A stretch of 5,042 bases of DNA from assembly GCA_031288675.1 (NCBI GenBank), contig JAITQY010000162.1, forward strand, positions 1 to 5,042, read 5' to 3'. Every line of letters starts with the position of its first letter. The first letter of the stretch is position 1. The stretch comes from Oscillospiraceae bacterium. Lineage in GTDB: Bacteria; Bacillota; Clostridia; Oscillospirales; Oscillospiraceae. The position numbers were made by a program, and so were the translations under genes. This document shows, in pieces, positions 1-4,967 of this stretch. A model generated the notes under the pieces. That model worked only from the letters and a program-made list of their open reading frames with translations. It had not been told where the DNA came from and did not search any database.

Positions 1-355
1 TTTGCTTACGCCCAATAGAGTTCTTGCCGAGCATTCCCTTAACGGCAAGCTTCATCGCAAACTCCGGTTTAGTCTCCATAATGTGTTTGTACTGAGTCTC
101 ATGCAGTCCGCCCGGATAACCGGAATGTGTCCTATAATACTTCTGTGTAAGCTTCTTACCAGTAAGAATGGCTTTCTCTGCATTGATAACGATAACGAAA
201 TCACCGCAATCCACATGCGGAGTATACGTTACTTTGTGTTTGCCGCGCAGTAATGTCGCGACCGTGCTTGCTGTGCGCCCAAGCGGCTTGTCCGCAGCGT
301 CAATTACGTACCACTTGCGCTGTACGTTCTGCGGCTTCTCCATAAACGTTGACAT
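1..355 (-). CDS. rplM: 50S ribosomal protein L13, N-terminal part (runs off left edge)
   Basis: L13 is a large-subunit protein that binds 23S rRNA early in ribosome assembly. The minus strand gives 118 codons before the window ends; the family is about 142-145 residues, so roughly 25 C-terminal residues are missing and no stop is visible. Family landmarks seen are RKWYVIDAADKPLGR (13-27), LLRGKHKVTYTPHVDCGDFVIVINAEK (35-61), LTGKKL (64-69), HSGYPGGL (77-84), and AVKGMLGKNSIGR (104-116). The start ATG at 355-353 has GGAGG five bases upstream (365-361); a second ATG (343-341) is less well placed. The gene is normally followed by rpsI, which would lie off the left edge. A strong promoter and a structured leader precede it. 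The identification is near certain. Confidence 0.97.
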   Translation of the reverse strand, partial: MSTFMEKPQNVQRKWYVIDAADKPLGRTASTVATLLRGKHKVTYTPHVDCGDFVIVINAEKAILTGKKLTQKYYRTHSGYPGGLHETQYKHIMETKPEFAMKLAVKGMLGKNSIGRKQ

Positions 356-459
356 AGAATCCTCCGAATTTTCTGCTAAGTTCCCAAGTTTACTAAAGTG
401 GGGCTAAAGTGGAACTTCGGTTACCTTAGAGATACGTTCGCTTATAATAAAATATACAG
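356..459 (-). promoter_or_regulatory. rplM 5' leader with hairpin and ribosome binding site (possible L13-type autoregulatory leader)
   Basis: About 100 nt separate the predicted transcription start (near 459) from the rplM ATG. Within them a perfect 7-bp stem (plus-strand arms AAGTTCC 378-384 and GGAACTT 411-417) closes a 26-nt loop. Read on the minus strand, the loop holds ACTTTAG twice, 11 nt apart. A weaker outer stem is possible between CTAAG and CTTAG on either side. The structure ends about 12 nt before the GGAGG at 365-361, so it could influence ribosome access. Low-GC Gram-positive bacteria are known to carry leader RNAs upstream of rplM that act in L13 autoregulation. I have not matched this sequence to that family's consensus, so the assignment is an inference. 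Confidence 0.45.
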
Positions 460-466
460 TCCTTAA

Positions 467-495
467 TATATAACACACTCCGGAGGTATTGTCAA
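467..495 (-). promoter_or_regulatory. SigA-type promoter of rplM
   Basis: On the minus strand a perfect -35 box TTGACA (495-490) is followed by a 17-bp spacer and a -10 box TATATA (472-467), which differs from consensus at one base. An A-rich run immediately upstream (496-516, reading AATATTAAAAAAG on the minus strand) resembles an UP element, as expected for a ribosomal protein gene. The predicted start is near 459. The spacer contains an 8-bp palindrome CTCCGGAG (478-485) of unknown meaning. Confidence 0.82.
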
Positions 496-574
496 GTGCT
501 TTTTTAATATTTTTGCCGTTTTCTTTCCGCCATAAAAATTCACATTTTATTTACTTGTTATAGCGTTTGCCATC

Positions 575-603
575 TAGACAAATCAGAAACTTTGTGTTAT
601 AAT
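575..603 (+). promoter_or_regulatory. Plus-strand extended -10 promoter with no gene behind it
   Basis: TAGACA (575-580, five of six bases of the -35 consensus) is followed by exactly 17 bp and a perfect TATAAT (598-603). The -10 is preceded by TG at 595-596, giving the extended -10 form TGTTATAAT. A transcript would start near 610 and run through the heptamer repeat mosaic, then antisense into the 3' end of spoIIE. No plus-strand reading frame with a ribosome binding site follows, and no terminator was recognised. It may drive a small RNA, be a relic, or be part of the repeat element. Confidence 0.55.
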
Positions 604-610
604 GCTTGTG

Positions 611-645
611 TAATGATTAGTGAATAATATTTAATGATTAACGTC
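611..645. repeat. Degenerate heptamer array, TAATGAT-like
   Basis: Read in steps of seven from 611 the sequence is TAATGAT, TAGTGAA, TAATATT, TAATGAT, TAACGTC. Units 1 and 4 are identical, 2 and 3 each differ at two bases, and the fifth keeps only the first three. The array begins a few bases after the plus-strand promoter. AT-rich sequence can mimic such periodicity, so this array is less certain than the GACT arrays. Confidence 0.45.
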
Positions 646-650
646 CCCCG

Positions 651-699
651 TTTCCCCGTCCACTCCCGACTCCCGACTCCCGACTCCCGACGATAGACT
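651..699. repeat. Heptamer array 1, NNNGACT units with TTCCCC head
   Basis: In steps of seven: TTTCCCC, GTCCACT, CCCGACT, CCCGACT, CCCGACT, CCCGACG, ATAGACT. The core (662-689) is four exact tandem copies of ACTCCCG. Because the unit is not a multiple of three and translation gives no family resemblance, this is non-coding repeat DNA. The first 20 bp (652-671) recur with one mismatch at 828-847, at the head of the second array. Confidence 0.9.
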
Positions 700-754
700 A
701 ATGAATATCTTGTCCTTACAGGCTTGCTCTGCAATCTCATCCTCATCCCCATAG

Positions 755-773
755 GGGCGAGCATTGCTCGCCC
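755..773. repeat. 19-bp near-perfect palindrome inside the mosaic
   Basis: GGGCGAGCA and TGCTCGCCC are 9-bp inverted arms around a single central T, so the RNA of either strand would fold into a GC-rich hairpin. There is no following T-run on either strand, so it is not a canonical intrinsic terminator. A short competing palindrome CCCCATAGGGG (747-757) overlaps its left arm. From memory, GC-rich palindromes of this kind recur between genes in several bacterial genomes; I cannot test copy number here. Confidence 0.8.
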
Positions 774-789
774 GCCGTATCCCCGTCCT

Positions 790-824
790 AATTTTCAATT
801 TGCCATTTGCAACTTGCAATTCTC
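790..824. repeat. Degenerate heptamer array, AATTTGC-like
   Basis: In steps of seven from 790: AATTTTC, AATTTGC, CATTTGC, AACTTGC, AATTCTC. The units differ from AATTTGC at 1, 0, 1, 1 and 2 positions. The array is flanked by CCCCGTCC on both sides (781-788 and 830-837), which suggests a module set between two copies of a shared word. Confidence 0.65.
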
Positions 825-826
825 TC

Positions 827-868
827 GTTCCCCGTCCACTCTCGACTGATGACTATATACTAACGACT
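827..868. repeat. Heptamer array 2, NNNGACT units, overlapping the spoIIE stop
   Basis: In steps of seven: GTTCCCC, GTCCACT, CTCGACT, GATGACT, ATATACT, AACGACT. It shares its TTCCCCGTCCACT head with the array at 651-699, in the same orientation and phase. The last two units cover the spoIIE stop codon (862-860) and its final two sense codons, so the repeat either supplied the present gene end or arose from it. Confidence 0.75.
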
Positions 869-3220
869 GTCGTTTGCAAATGTACGGACAACTAAGCACG
901 TCATATCGTCTTCAGCTCCGTATTGTTTCGCGGCGGCTTCGACCACATCGCGTGCAAGCATCTTCGCGAAGTCTTCTCCGGTGTAATCATATGCCGCAAG
1001 ATACCGGCTTAACCAGTCATCGCCCGTTCCCGTTACCCCGTCACTGACGATTACCGCAAAACTTCCGGGGTTTAGCCTTAGTTCCGCGCGGTCGGGAATT
1101 TCCTCGCCCAGCCCGGCGGACAGCGATTCTCCGCACACGCGTCTTACTACGCTTCCCTCTTTAATGTAACTTGGCGCGGCTCCGAATTTGTATATCTCTG
1201 CATTCCCGTTCCACAGGTCAACACGCAGCAGGTCAATTGTTGCGCAGCCGCCTAACTCCTCACCGCGCATTGTCATAATCGCAGAGAGTATATGCAGCGC
1301 GGTTTGAGGCTCCACGCCGGCTTTCAAAAACCGTTCCAACACTCGCGTAGCGGTTTGACTGTCACGGGAAGCTCCGTCCCCGCTTCCCATTCCGTCGGAA
1401 AGCGTAACGCATAAGAATCCGTCGTCGGTCTTGAAAAACGCTCCGTTATCGCCGCTGATGTCCTCACCGCGCTTACGAAGCGAGGCAACTCCGATCGTAG
1501 CTTTAAGCGGTTCGGTTTCTACAAGATATACCGCATCATCACCGTCGCCGGAGTGCGATAACCGGCATTCCGCAGCCTCGGATATACGTATCGTCCAGTC
1601 GCTTAATCTCCGCAGCGAACGAATATCTCCGGTTATTTCCGCGCGGATACGTTTTCCGGTATCGGCAAACACCGCCGCCCGTGCGTCAATCGCAGACGCT
1701 GTTAAGAACGCGTTTATCTTGCTCTCCGTGAGTGCGGCGCGCTCATCTGATTCAGCGTCCGCCGGGAAGGTCTCAGCTACCCCGTAAAGCACATTAGACA
1801 GATCCTTGAACCGCGAATACAGCGATTCTTTCCTGTCGCTAAGCCTTGCGCGGTATTGACGGCGCATAAGCATCGCTTTAAGCTCTGTATTAACTGATGC
1901 TACATAATTACGCAGGTCTATGCACGTATCGCGGAACCTCATAGGGAAGTCGTCCGCCGCAAGCTCGCCTTTCGCCAGCATCAGCGGAGTAACATCGTTC
2001 ATTATCCCGAACGTATCATTATAATTCTTATGCCAGCACTGTCCGCTCCGACCGCATCCCCGGCAAACGGTGTCGGATGCAACATCAAATACCGTAGCCG
2101 CGTCATTGTCGTTCCGTCCGCCCTCAACGTTCTGTTTAAGAATATCGTAAACCTCGTCAAATGCCGCCGCCGCCGCTTCCGTCCGTTGTTTTGCGTACCG
2201 TGCGGCAAACGACGCTCCCGTTTCCGCCGCTTCTCCGCCAAGAAATCTGTCTTTCCACGTTTTAAGCATGGAACCGGGAATCAGCATAAATATCACGCTT
2301 GCCGCAAACGTCTCGTATAAAACCGCATCACTGGACGGATTAGACCAGTTCCACAGCGCGGCGGCGGCATTAGTCAGTATGTACACTGCGGTAAATATAA
2401 GTCTGCTGCTCTTGCAAAAAACTCCTGCAATCAGCCCGGCAAGCGCGTATGCCGCTACAAAGAACGGTTCTCCTCCCGCCGCCGCGTCAAGCGCCGCGCC
2501 GAACGCAACCCCCGACGCGCATCCCCACGCCATTCCTCCCTTATATCCGGCGGACATCACAAGTATCACCGCTATTACCCGACCGGGCGAGATCAATCCC
2601 GCAACCCTGATCGGGGCAAATGCCGCAAAAAGTGTAGCAAGAAATATCAAAAGACTTACCCTTCTCCTCACCGCAGGTTCCGCCGCGCGTAAAGTTTTTG
2701 GCAGATTGTCCGCCGCCGCGTTGCCCCCAAGCAGCACCGTCTGGTAGAAGAACGCGCATCCAGCCGCCAGAACTACTTCCGTCACATAGTACGCCGTAGC
2801 TCCAAGCGTCCAGTTATCGCGCGCCGCGTAGACAAAACCGATACACGCGGTCATAAACGCGGCGTTTACGGGTGCGAACCAGCTGCGCTCGGCGAACTCA
2901 GAACCGCGGAAAACCGTAGACGCGGCAAATATTATCACCGCTATGGCGGTATACTTCAGCGCCCAGTTGAATCCGCCCGCTCCAACCGCTCCGGCGGCAA
3001 CGCCGAGCAGCGATGCGATGCCGGGTATCCCCGCTCCGCTTGCCGCAACGAATCCGACCCCAAACGGCGCATATTCGCCAAATATCCGTGCAGAACCGAA
3101 CACCGCGCCGAGTATAAACCTCAAGGCATAGTTCAGCAGCTTTTTTTGCGCCGTCGTCAATTTGAAATTGAACAATCCTCGCGCCCTGTAAAATGCGCCG
3201 TTTATCTTCTGTTGTATCAC
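860..3220 (-). CDS. spoIIE: Stage II sporulation protein E, membrane-bound PP2C-type serine phosphatase
   Basis: SpoIIE sits at the polar septum during sporulation, interacts with FtsZ, and dephosphorylates the anti-anti-sigma factor SpoIIAA, releasing SigF in the forespore. From the GTG start chosen here the protein has 786 residues; the Bacillus subtilis protein has 827. Roughly ten hydrophobic segments lie between residues 33 and 318. A cytosolic linker follows, with a cysteine motif CxxC(x5)CW (C386, C389, C395) and a basic stretch around 450-470. The PP2C domain covers about 570-780, with metal-ligand aspartates in ISGD (D591), LSDGMGSG (D609) and VSDGVTG (D727), the CATIDLL strand (659-665), FGAAPSYI (679-686), and DDMT (771-774). 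All expected catalytic aspartates are present, so the enzyme should be active. The last codons lie in a heptamer repeat. It is probably transcribed alone, since it is divergent from the CYTH-pur operon. Confidence 0.96.
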   Translation of the reverse strand: MIQQKINGAFYRARGLFNFKLTTAQKKLLNYALRFILGAVFGSARIFGEYAPFGVGFVAASGAGIPGIASLLGVAAGAVGAGGFNWALKYTAIAVIIFAASTVFRGSEFAERSWFAPVNAAFMTACIGFVYAARDNWTLGATAYYVTEVVLAAGCAFFYQTVLLGGNAAADNLPKTLRAAEPAVRRRVSLLIFLATLFAAFAPIRVAGLISPGRVIAVILVMSAGYKGGMAWGCASGVAFGAALDAAAGGEPFFVAAYALAGLIAGVFCKSSRLIFTAVYILTNAAAALWNWSNPSSDAVLYETFAASVIFMLIPGSMLKTWKDRFLGGEAAETGASFAARYAKQRTEAAAAAFDEVYDILKQNVEGGRNDNDAATVFDVASDTVCRGCGRSGQCWHKNYNDTFGIMNDVTPLMLAKGELAADDFPMRFRDTCIDLRNYVASVNTELKAMLMRRQYRARLSDRKESLYSRFKDLSNVLYGVAETFPADAESDERAALTESKINAFLTASAIDARAAVFADTGKRIRAEITGDIRSLRRLSDWTIRISEAAECRLSHSGDGDDAVYLVETEPLKATIGVASLRKRGEDISGDNGAFFKTDDGFLCVTLSDGMGSGDGASRDSQTATRVLERFLKAGVEPQTALHILSAIMTMRGEELGGCATIDLLRVDLWNGNAEIYKFGAAPSYIKEGSVVRRVCGESLSAGLGEEIPDRAELRLNPGSFAVIVSDGVTGTGDDWLSRYLAAYDYTGEDFAKMLARDVVEAAAKQYGAEDDMTCLVVRTFANDSR

Positions 3221-3228
3221 TTGCACGT

Positions 3229-3233
3229 CCTCC
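3229..3233 (-). promoter_or_regulatory. spoIIE ribosome binding site that fixes a GTG start
   Basis: GGAGG on the minus strand (3233-3229) lies eight bases before the GTG at 3220-3218. The in-frame TTG at 3277-3275 would add 19 residues, has no ribosome binding site, and lies upstream of the -10 box at 3268-3263. The in-frame GTG at 3226-3224 is only two bases from the GGAGG. Confidence 0.85.
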
Positions 3234-3262
3234 GTGTGTAAACATAAGTATGTAGTGTATAA

Positions 3263-3295
3263 ATTATAGTAAACCAATTAATCGGATTTTGTCTT
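3263..3295 (-). promoter_or_regulatory. Probable spoIIE promoter, SigA -10 with 21-bp spacing
   Basis: A perfect TATAAT (3268-3263, minus strand) has only CAAAAT at 17-bp spacing. The best -35-like element is AAGACA (3295-3290, four of six bases), 21 bp away. Spo0A-activated SigA promoters such as B. subtilis spoIIE and spoIIG are known to have overlong spacers of about 21-22 bp, so this layout fits a Spo0A-dependent promoter. The start would be near 3256, about 36 nt before the GTG. Confidence 0.55.
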
Positions 3296-3299
3296 TTCA
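3288..3299 (+). promoter_or_regulatory. Possible Spo0A box overlapping the spoIIE -35 region
   Basis: TTTGTCTTTTCA matches the 0A-box core TTTGTC and about 8 of 12 bases of the extended consensus. It would lie about 32-43 bases upstream of the predicted spoIIE start, where Spo0A normally contacts such promoters. The GAA part of the TGTCGAA core is missing, and no second box was found, so this is weak support. Confidence 0.3.
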
Positions 3300-3319
3300 G
3301 GTACATGCCAAAAATTTTC

Positions 3320-3348
3320 TTGCAACACATATCTGGATATGCTATAAT
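3320..3348 (+). promoter_or_regulatory. SigA-type extended -10 promoter of the CYTH-purM-purN operon
   Basis: TTGCAA (3320-3325, four of six bases) is separated by 17 bp from a perfect TATAAT (3343-3348). TG at 3340-3341 makes an extended -10. Transcription would start near 3355, giving a leader of about 98 nt (3355-3453). The leader has only short pairings: CGCC/GGCG around AACA at 3383-3394, and AGACT 3355-3359 with AGTCT 3399-3403. I see no purine riboswitch core in it. Confidence 0.75.
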
Positions 3349-3440
3349 ACACTCAGACTATGGGGATTAATTTTCATTTTTCCGCCAACAGGCGTCACAG
3401 TCTCACATCCAACTAACTACGCCAATACCTACCTACTTTC

Positions 3441-3445
3441 GGAGG
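3441..3445 (+). promoter_or_regulatory. Ribosome binding site that fixes the CYTH gene start
   Basis: GGAGG lies eight bases before the ATG at 3454. The frame is open back to 3289, but that upstream part includes the promoter and has no other well-placed ribosome binding site, so it is not translated. Confidence 0.85.
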
Positions 3446-3453
3446 CTTTTCTT

Positions 3454-3987
3454 ATGGCTTCTAAAATTGAAATCAAGCTCAGGCTGCGCGATGCGGATCA
3501 GGCTCACCGCCTGATGTCCGACGAATTTTTCACGCGCTATATGAAAGACCGTTTCCGTGAACGCTACACCGTCGGTTCATTCTACGACACTGCCGACGGA
3601 GAGCTTGCCGCCGCTAACCGCACTTTGCGTGTCAGAAAAATAAATAACATTAACGTCGCCGATTTGAAAGAGGGCTTTGCCGACCAATCAGGATTTTTCT
3701 ACGGGGAACAATGGCTTTGCCAGTTCAACGGCGTTGAAACTGTACTCGCGGATTTTGAAGAGCGCGGAGCACCGCACATTGAAATCAGCAGTCCGCTTAT
3801 TCAGGTACGCACATTCGCCTCTACACGGCACACCGTTACTCTCTATATGCCCGACCGTGTACGTATGGAACTTTCCTTTGACGTCAACGACGACAATTCC
3901 GCGCGAATGGGTTTGGAGCTTCTTTACGGCGCGGGAAGAGAACTAATAAGCTATGTTGATGAACTACGGAGGGAAAAACAAATATGA
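3454..3987 (+). CDS. CYTH-domain protein (triphosphate tunnel metalloenzyme family), substrate unknown
   Basis: The 177-residue product is close to a single CYTH domain. This fold forms a beta-barrel tunnel lined with charged residues that bind triphosphate compounds and divalent metal. Members include class IV adenylate cyclases, thiamine triphosphatases and inorganic triphosphatases. Seen here: an N-terminal strand KIEIKLRL (4-11), FYDTADGEL (43-51) corresponding to the usual YFDT..L, LRVR (58-61), DLKEG (70-74), a strand RVRMELSFD (135-143), and LELLYG (154-159) corresponding to the usual ELE strand. The signature ExExK is altered to KxExK, because residue 4 is lysine. Its stop overlaps the purM start by four bases (ATGA), and it heads the purM-purN transcription unit. 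Family assignment is good; activity is unproven and may be lost or changed given the N-terminal substitution. Confidence 0.78.
   Translation: MASKIEIKLRLRDADQAHRLMSDEFFTRYMKDRFRERYTVGSFYDTADGELAAANRTLRVRKINNINVADLKEGFADQSGFFYGEQWLCQFNGVETVLADFEERGAPHIEISSPLIQVRTFASTRHTVTLYMPDRVRMELSFDVNDDNSARMGLELLYGAGRELISYVDELRREKQI
3968..3973 (+). promoter_or_regulatory. purM ribosome binding site inside the CYTH gene
   Basis: GGAGGG lies ten bases before the purM ATG (3984) and within the last codons of the CYTH gene. Together with the ATGA overlap this indicates translational coupling. Confidence 0.75.
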
Positions 3988-4967
3988 AATCTTTCAGTGA
4001 AAGCTACTCCAAAGCCGGAGTAGACATTACAGCTGGATATGACAGCGTCGAAAAATTCAAGGACTACGTCAAAAGTACTTTCACGCCGGAAGTTATCGGC
4101 GGTATCGGGGGCTTCGGCGGTATGATAGCTCCGAACCTCACCGGTATCGCGGAACCTATACTCGTTTCCGGAACAGACGGGGTCGGAACCAAAATCCGCC
4201 TTGCTCAGCTTGCCGGCATACACGGCACTATCGGAATTGACTGCGTTGCAATGTGCGTTAACGACATTATATGCTGCGGCGCGCGACCGATGTTCTTTCT
4301 TGATTACATCGCTATGGGTAAAAATGTTCCAGACCGCACCGCCGAAATAGTCAAAGGCGTTGCCGAAGGCTGCAGTCAGGCTGGCGCGGCTCTTGTCGGC
4401 GGCGAATGCGCGGAACATCCGGGGCTGATGGCGGATGACGATTACGACCTCGCCGGATTCGCTGTCGGTCTTGCTGACAAATCCAAAATGATTGACGGAA
4501 GCAAAATTCAGGAGGGCGATCTCCTTGTTGCGCTGCCGAGCAGCGGACTGCATTCTAATGGTTTCTCTCTCGTCCGCAAGGTATTCGACATTGAGAACCT
4601 TGATCCTGCTTCCGCGCTTATGACCGAACTTCTCACTCCGACTAAAATATACGTTTCAGAGCTTTCATCGCTTATGAGCAACCTTGAAGTCCGGGGCGTC
4701 AGCCACATAACCGGCGGCGGACTTATCGAAAACGTTCCGCGAATGCTGCCCGACGGAATTAAAGCTGTTATTGATACTAAGACTTGGACTCCCCCGGAGA
4801 TTTTCTTAAAGCTCCAGGCAGCAGGCGATATTCCTCAGCGTGATATGTACAACACCTTTAACATGGGCGTTGGAATGGTGCTCGCCGTTCCGGCACAATC
4901 AAACGTCAGCGGTCTGAACGTTATCGGCGTCTGTGAACACGGCGAAGGAGTAGAGTTAAAATGGTAA
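3984..4967 (+). CDS. purM: Phosphoribosylformylglycinamidine cyclo-ligase (AIR synthetase)
   Basis: PurM closes the imidazole ring in de novo purine synthesis, converting FGAM and ATP to AIR in the cytosol. The 327-residue product is close to the usual 340 or so. Landmarks in order are YSKAGVDITAG (8-18), PEVIGGIGGFGG (35-46), the ATP-binding SGTDGVGTK (62-70), IDCVAMCVNDI (85-95), FFLDYIAMGK (104-113), GGECAEHPG (139-147), YDLAGFAVG (154-162), LPSSGLHSNGFSLVR (184-198), HITGGGLIENVPRMLP (241-256), and TFNMGVGM (291-298). The segment that often reads GGETAEMPG has Cys and His substitutions; from memory His occurs at that place in other bacterial PurM proteins, so I expect full activity. It overlaps the CYTH gene by 4 bases and purN by 7. 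Confidence 0.98.
   Translation: MKSFSESYSKAGVDITAGYDSVEKFKDYVKSTFTPEVIGGIGGFGGMIAPNLTGIAEPILVSGTDGVGTKIRLAQLAGIHGTIGIDCVAMCVNDIICCGARPMFFLDYIAMGKNVPDRTAEIVKGVAEGCSQAGAALVGGECAEHPGLMADDDYDLAGFAVGLADKSKMIDGSKIQEGDLLVALPSSGLHSNGFSLVRKVFDIENLDPASALMTELLTPTKIYVSELSSLMSNLEVRGVSHITGGGLIENVPRMLPDGIKAVIDTKTWTPPEIFLKLQAAGDIPQRDMYNTFNMGVGMVLAVPAQSNVSGLNVIGVCEHGEGVELKW

Larger units (their letters stand above)
496..859. other. Intergenic region between spoIIE and rplM promoter: no gene, repeat mosaic
   Basis: No reading frame here has both a ribosome binding site and family resemblance. From left to right in plus coordinates it holds the AT-rich upstream side of the rplM promoter (496-560), the orphan plus-strand promoter (575-603), and the heptamer and palindrome mosaic (611-859). 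I found no T-run terminator for spoIIE on the minus strand, so spoIIE transcripts may end at one of the GC-rich hairpins or by Rho. Confidence 0.7.

Noticed and set aside
139..147. PurM GGECAEHPG substitution as a defect (residues 139-147, at about 4398-4424)
   Set aside because: The coordinates here are residue numbers. His at this place occurs in other bacterial PurM proteins to my knowledge, and all other PurM motifs are intact, so it is normal family variation.
2..407. Two plus-strand frames opposite rplM
   Set aside because: They are shadows of the L13 coding sequence on the minus strand and have no features of their own.
651..699. CRISPR-like array
   Set aside because: The repeats are 7 bp in direct tandem with no spacers, so the structure is a short tandem repeat.
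631..819. 62-codon minus-strand reading frame in the spoIIE-rplM gap
   Set aside because: It is read through the ACTCCCG heptamers and the palindrome, has no ribosome binding site, and its product is low-complexity with no family features.
2268..2747. 159-codon plus-strand frame opposite spoIIE
   Set aside because: It lies wholly within the membrane-segment part of spoIIE; the Ala/Pro-rich product reflects GC-rich codons read on the other strand, and no ribosome binding site precedes it.
3221..3277. Upstream TTG start for spoIIE adding 19 residues
   Set aside because: It lies on or before the -10 box, has no ribosome binding site, and the GTG at 3220 is well placed behind GGAGG.
3289..3453. 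Upstream extension of the CYTH gene by 55 codons
   Set aside because: The extension contains the operon promoter and leader, shows no CYTH similarity, and the GGAGG at 3441-3445 clearly serves the ATG at 3454.
3355..3453. Purine riboswitch or PurR site ahead of the purine operon
   Set aside because: The conserved purine aptamer core words are absent, and I see no paired PurBox-like CGAA elements in the region.
3951..4553. 200-codon minus-strand frame opposite purM
   Set aside because: purM is unmistakable on the plus strand over this stretch; the antisense product has no recognisable domain.
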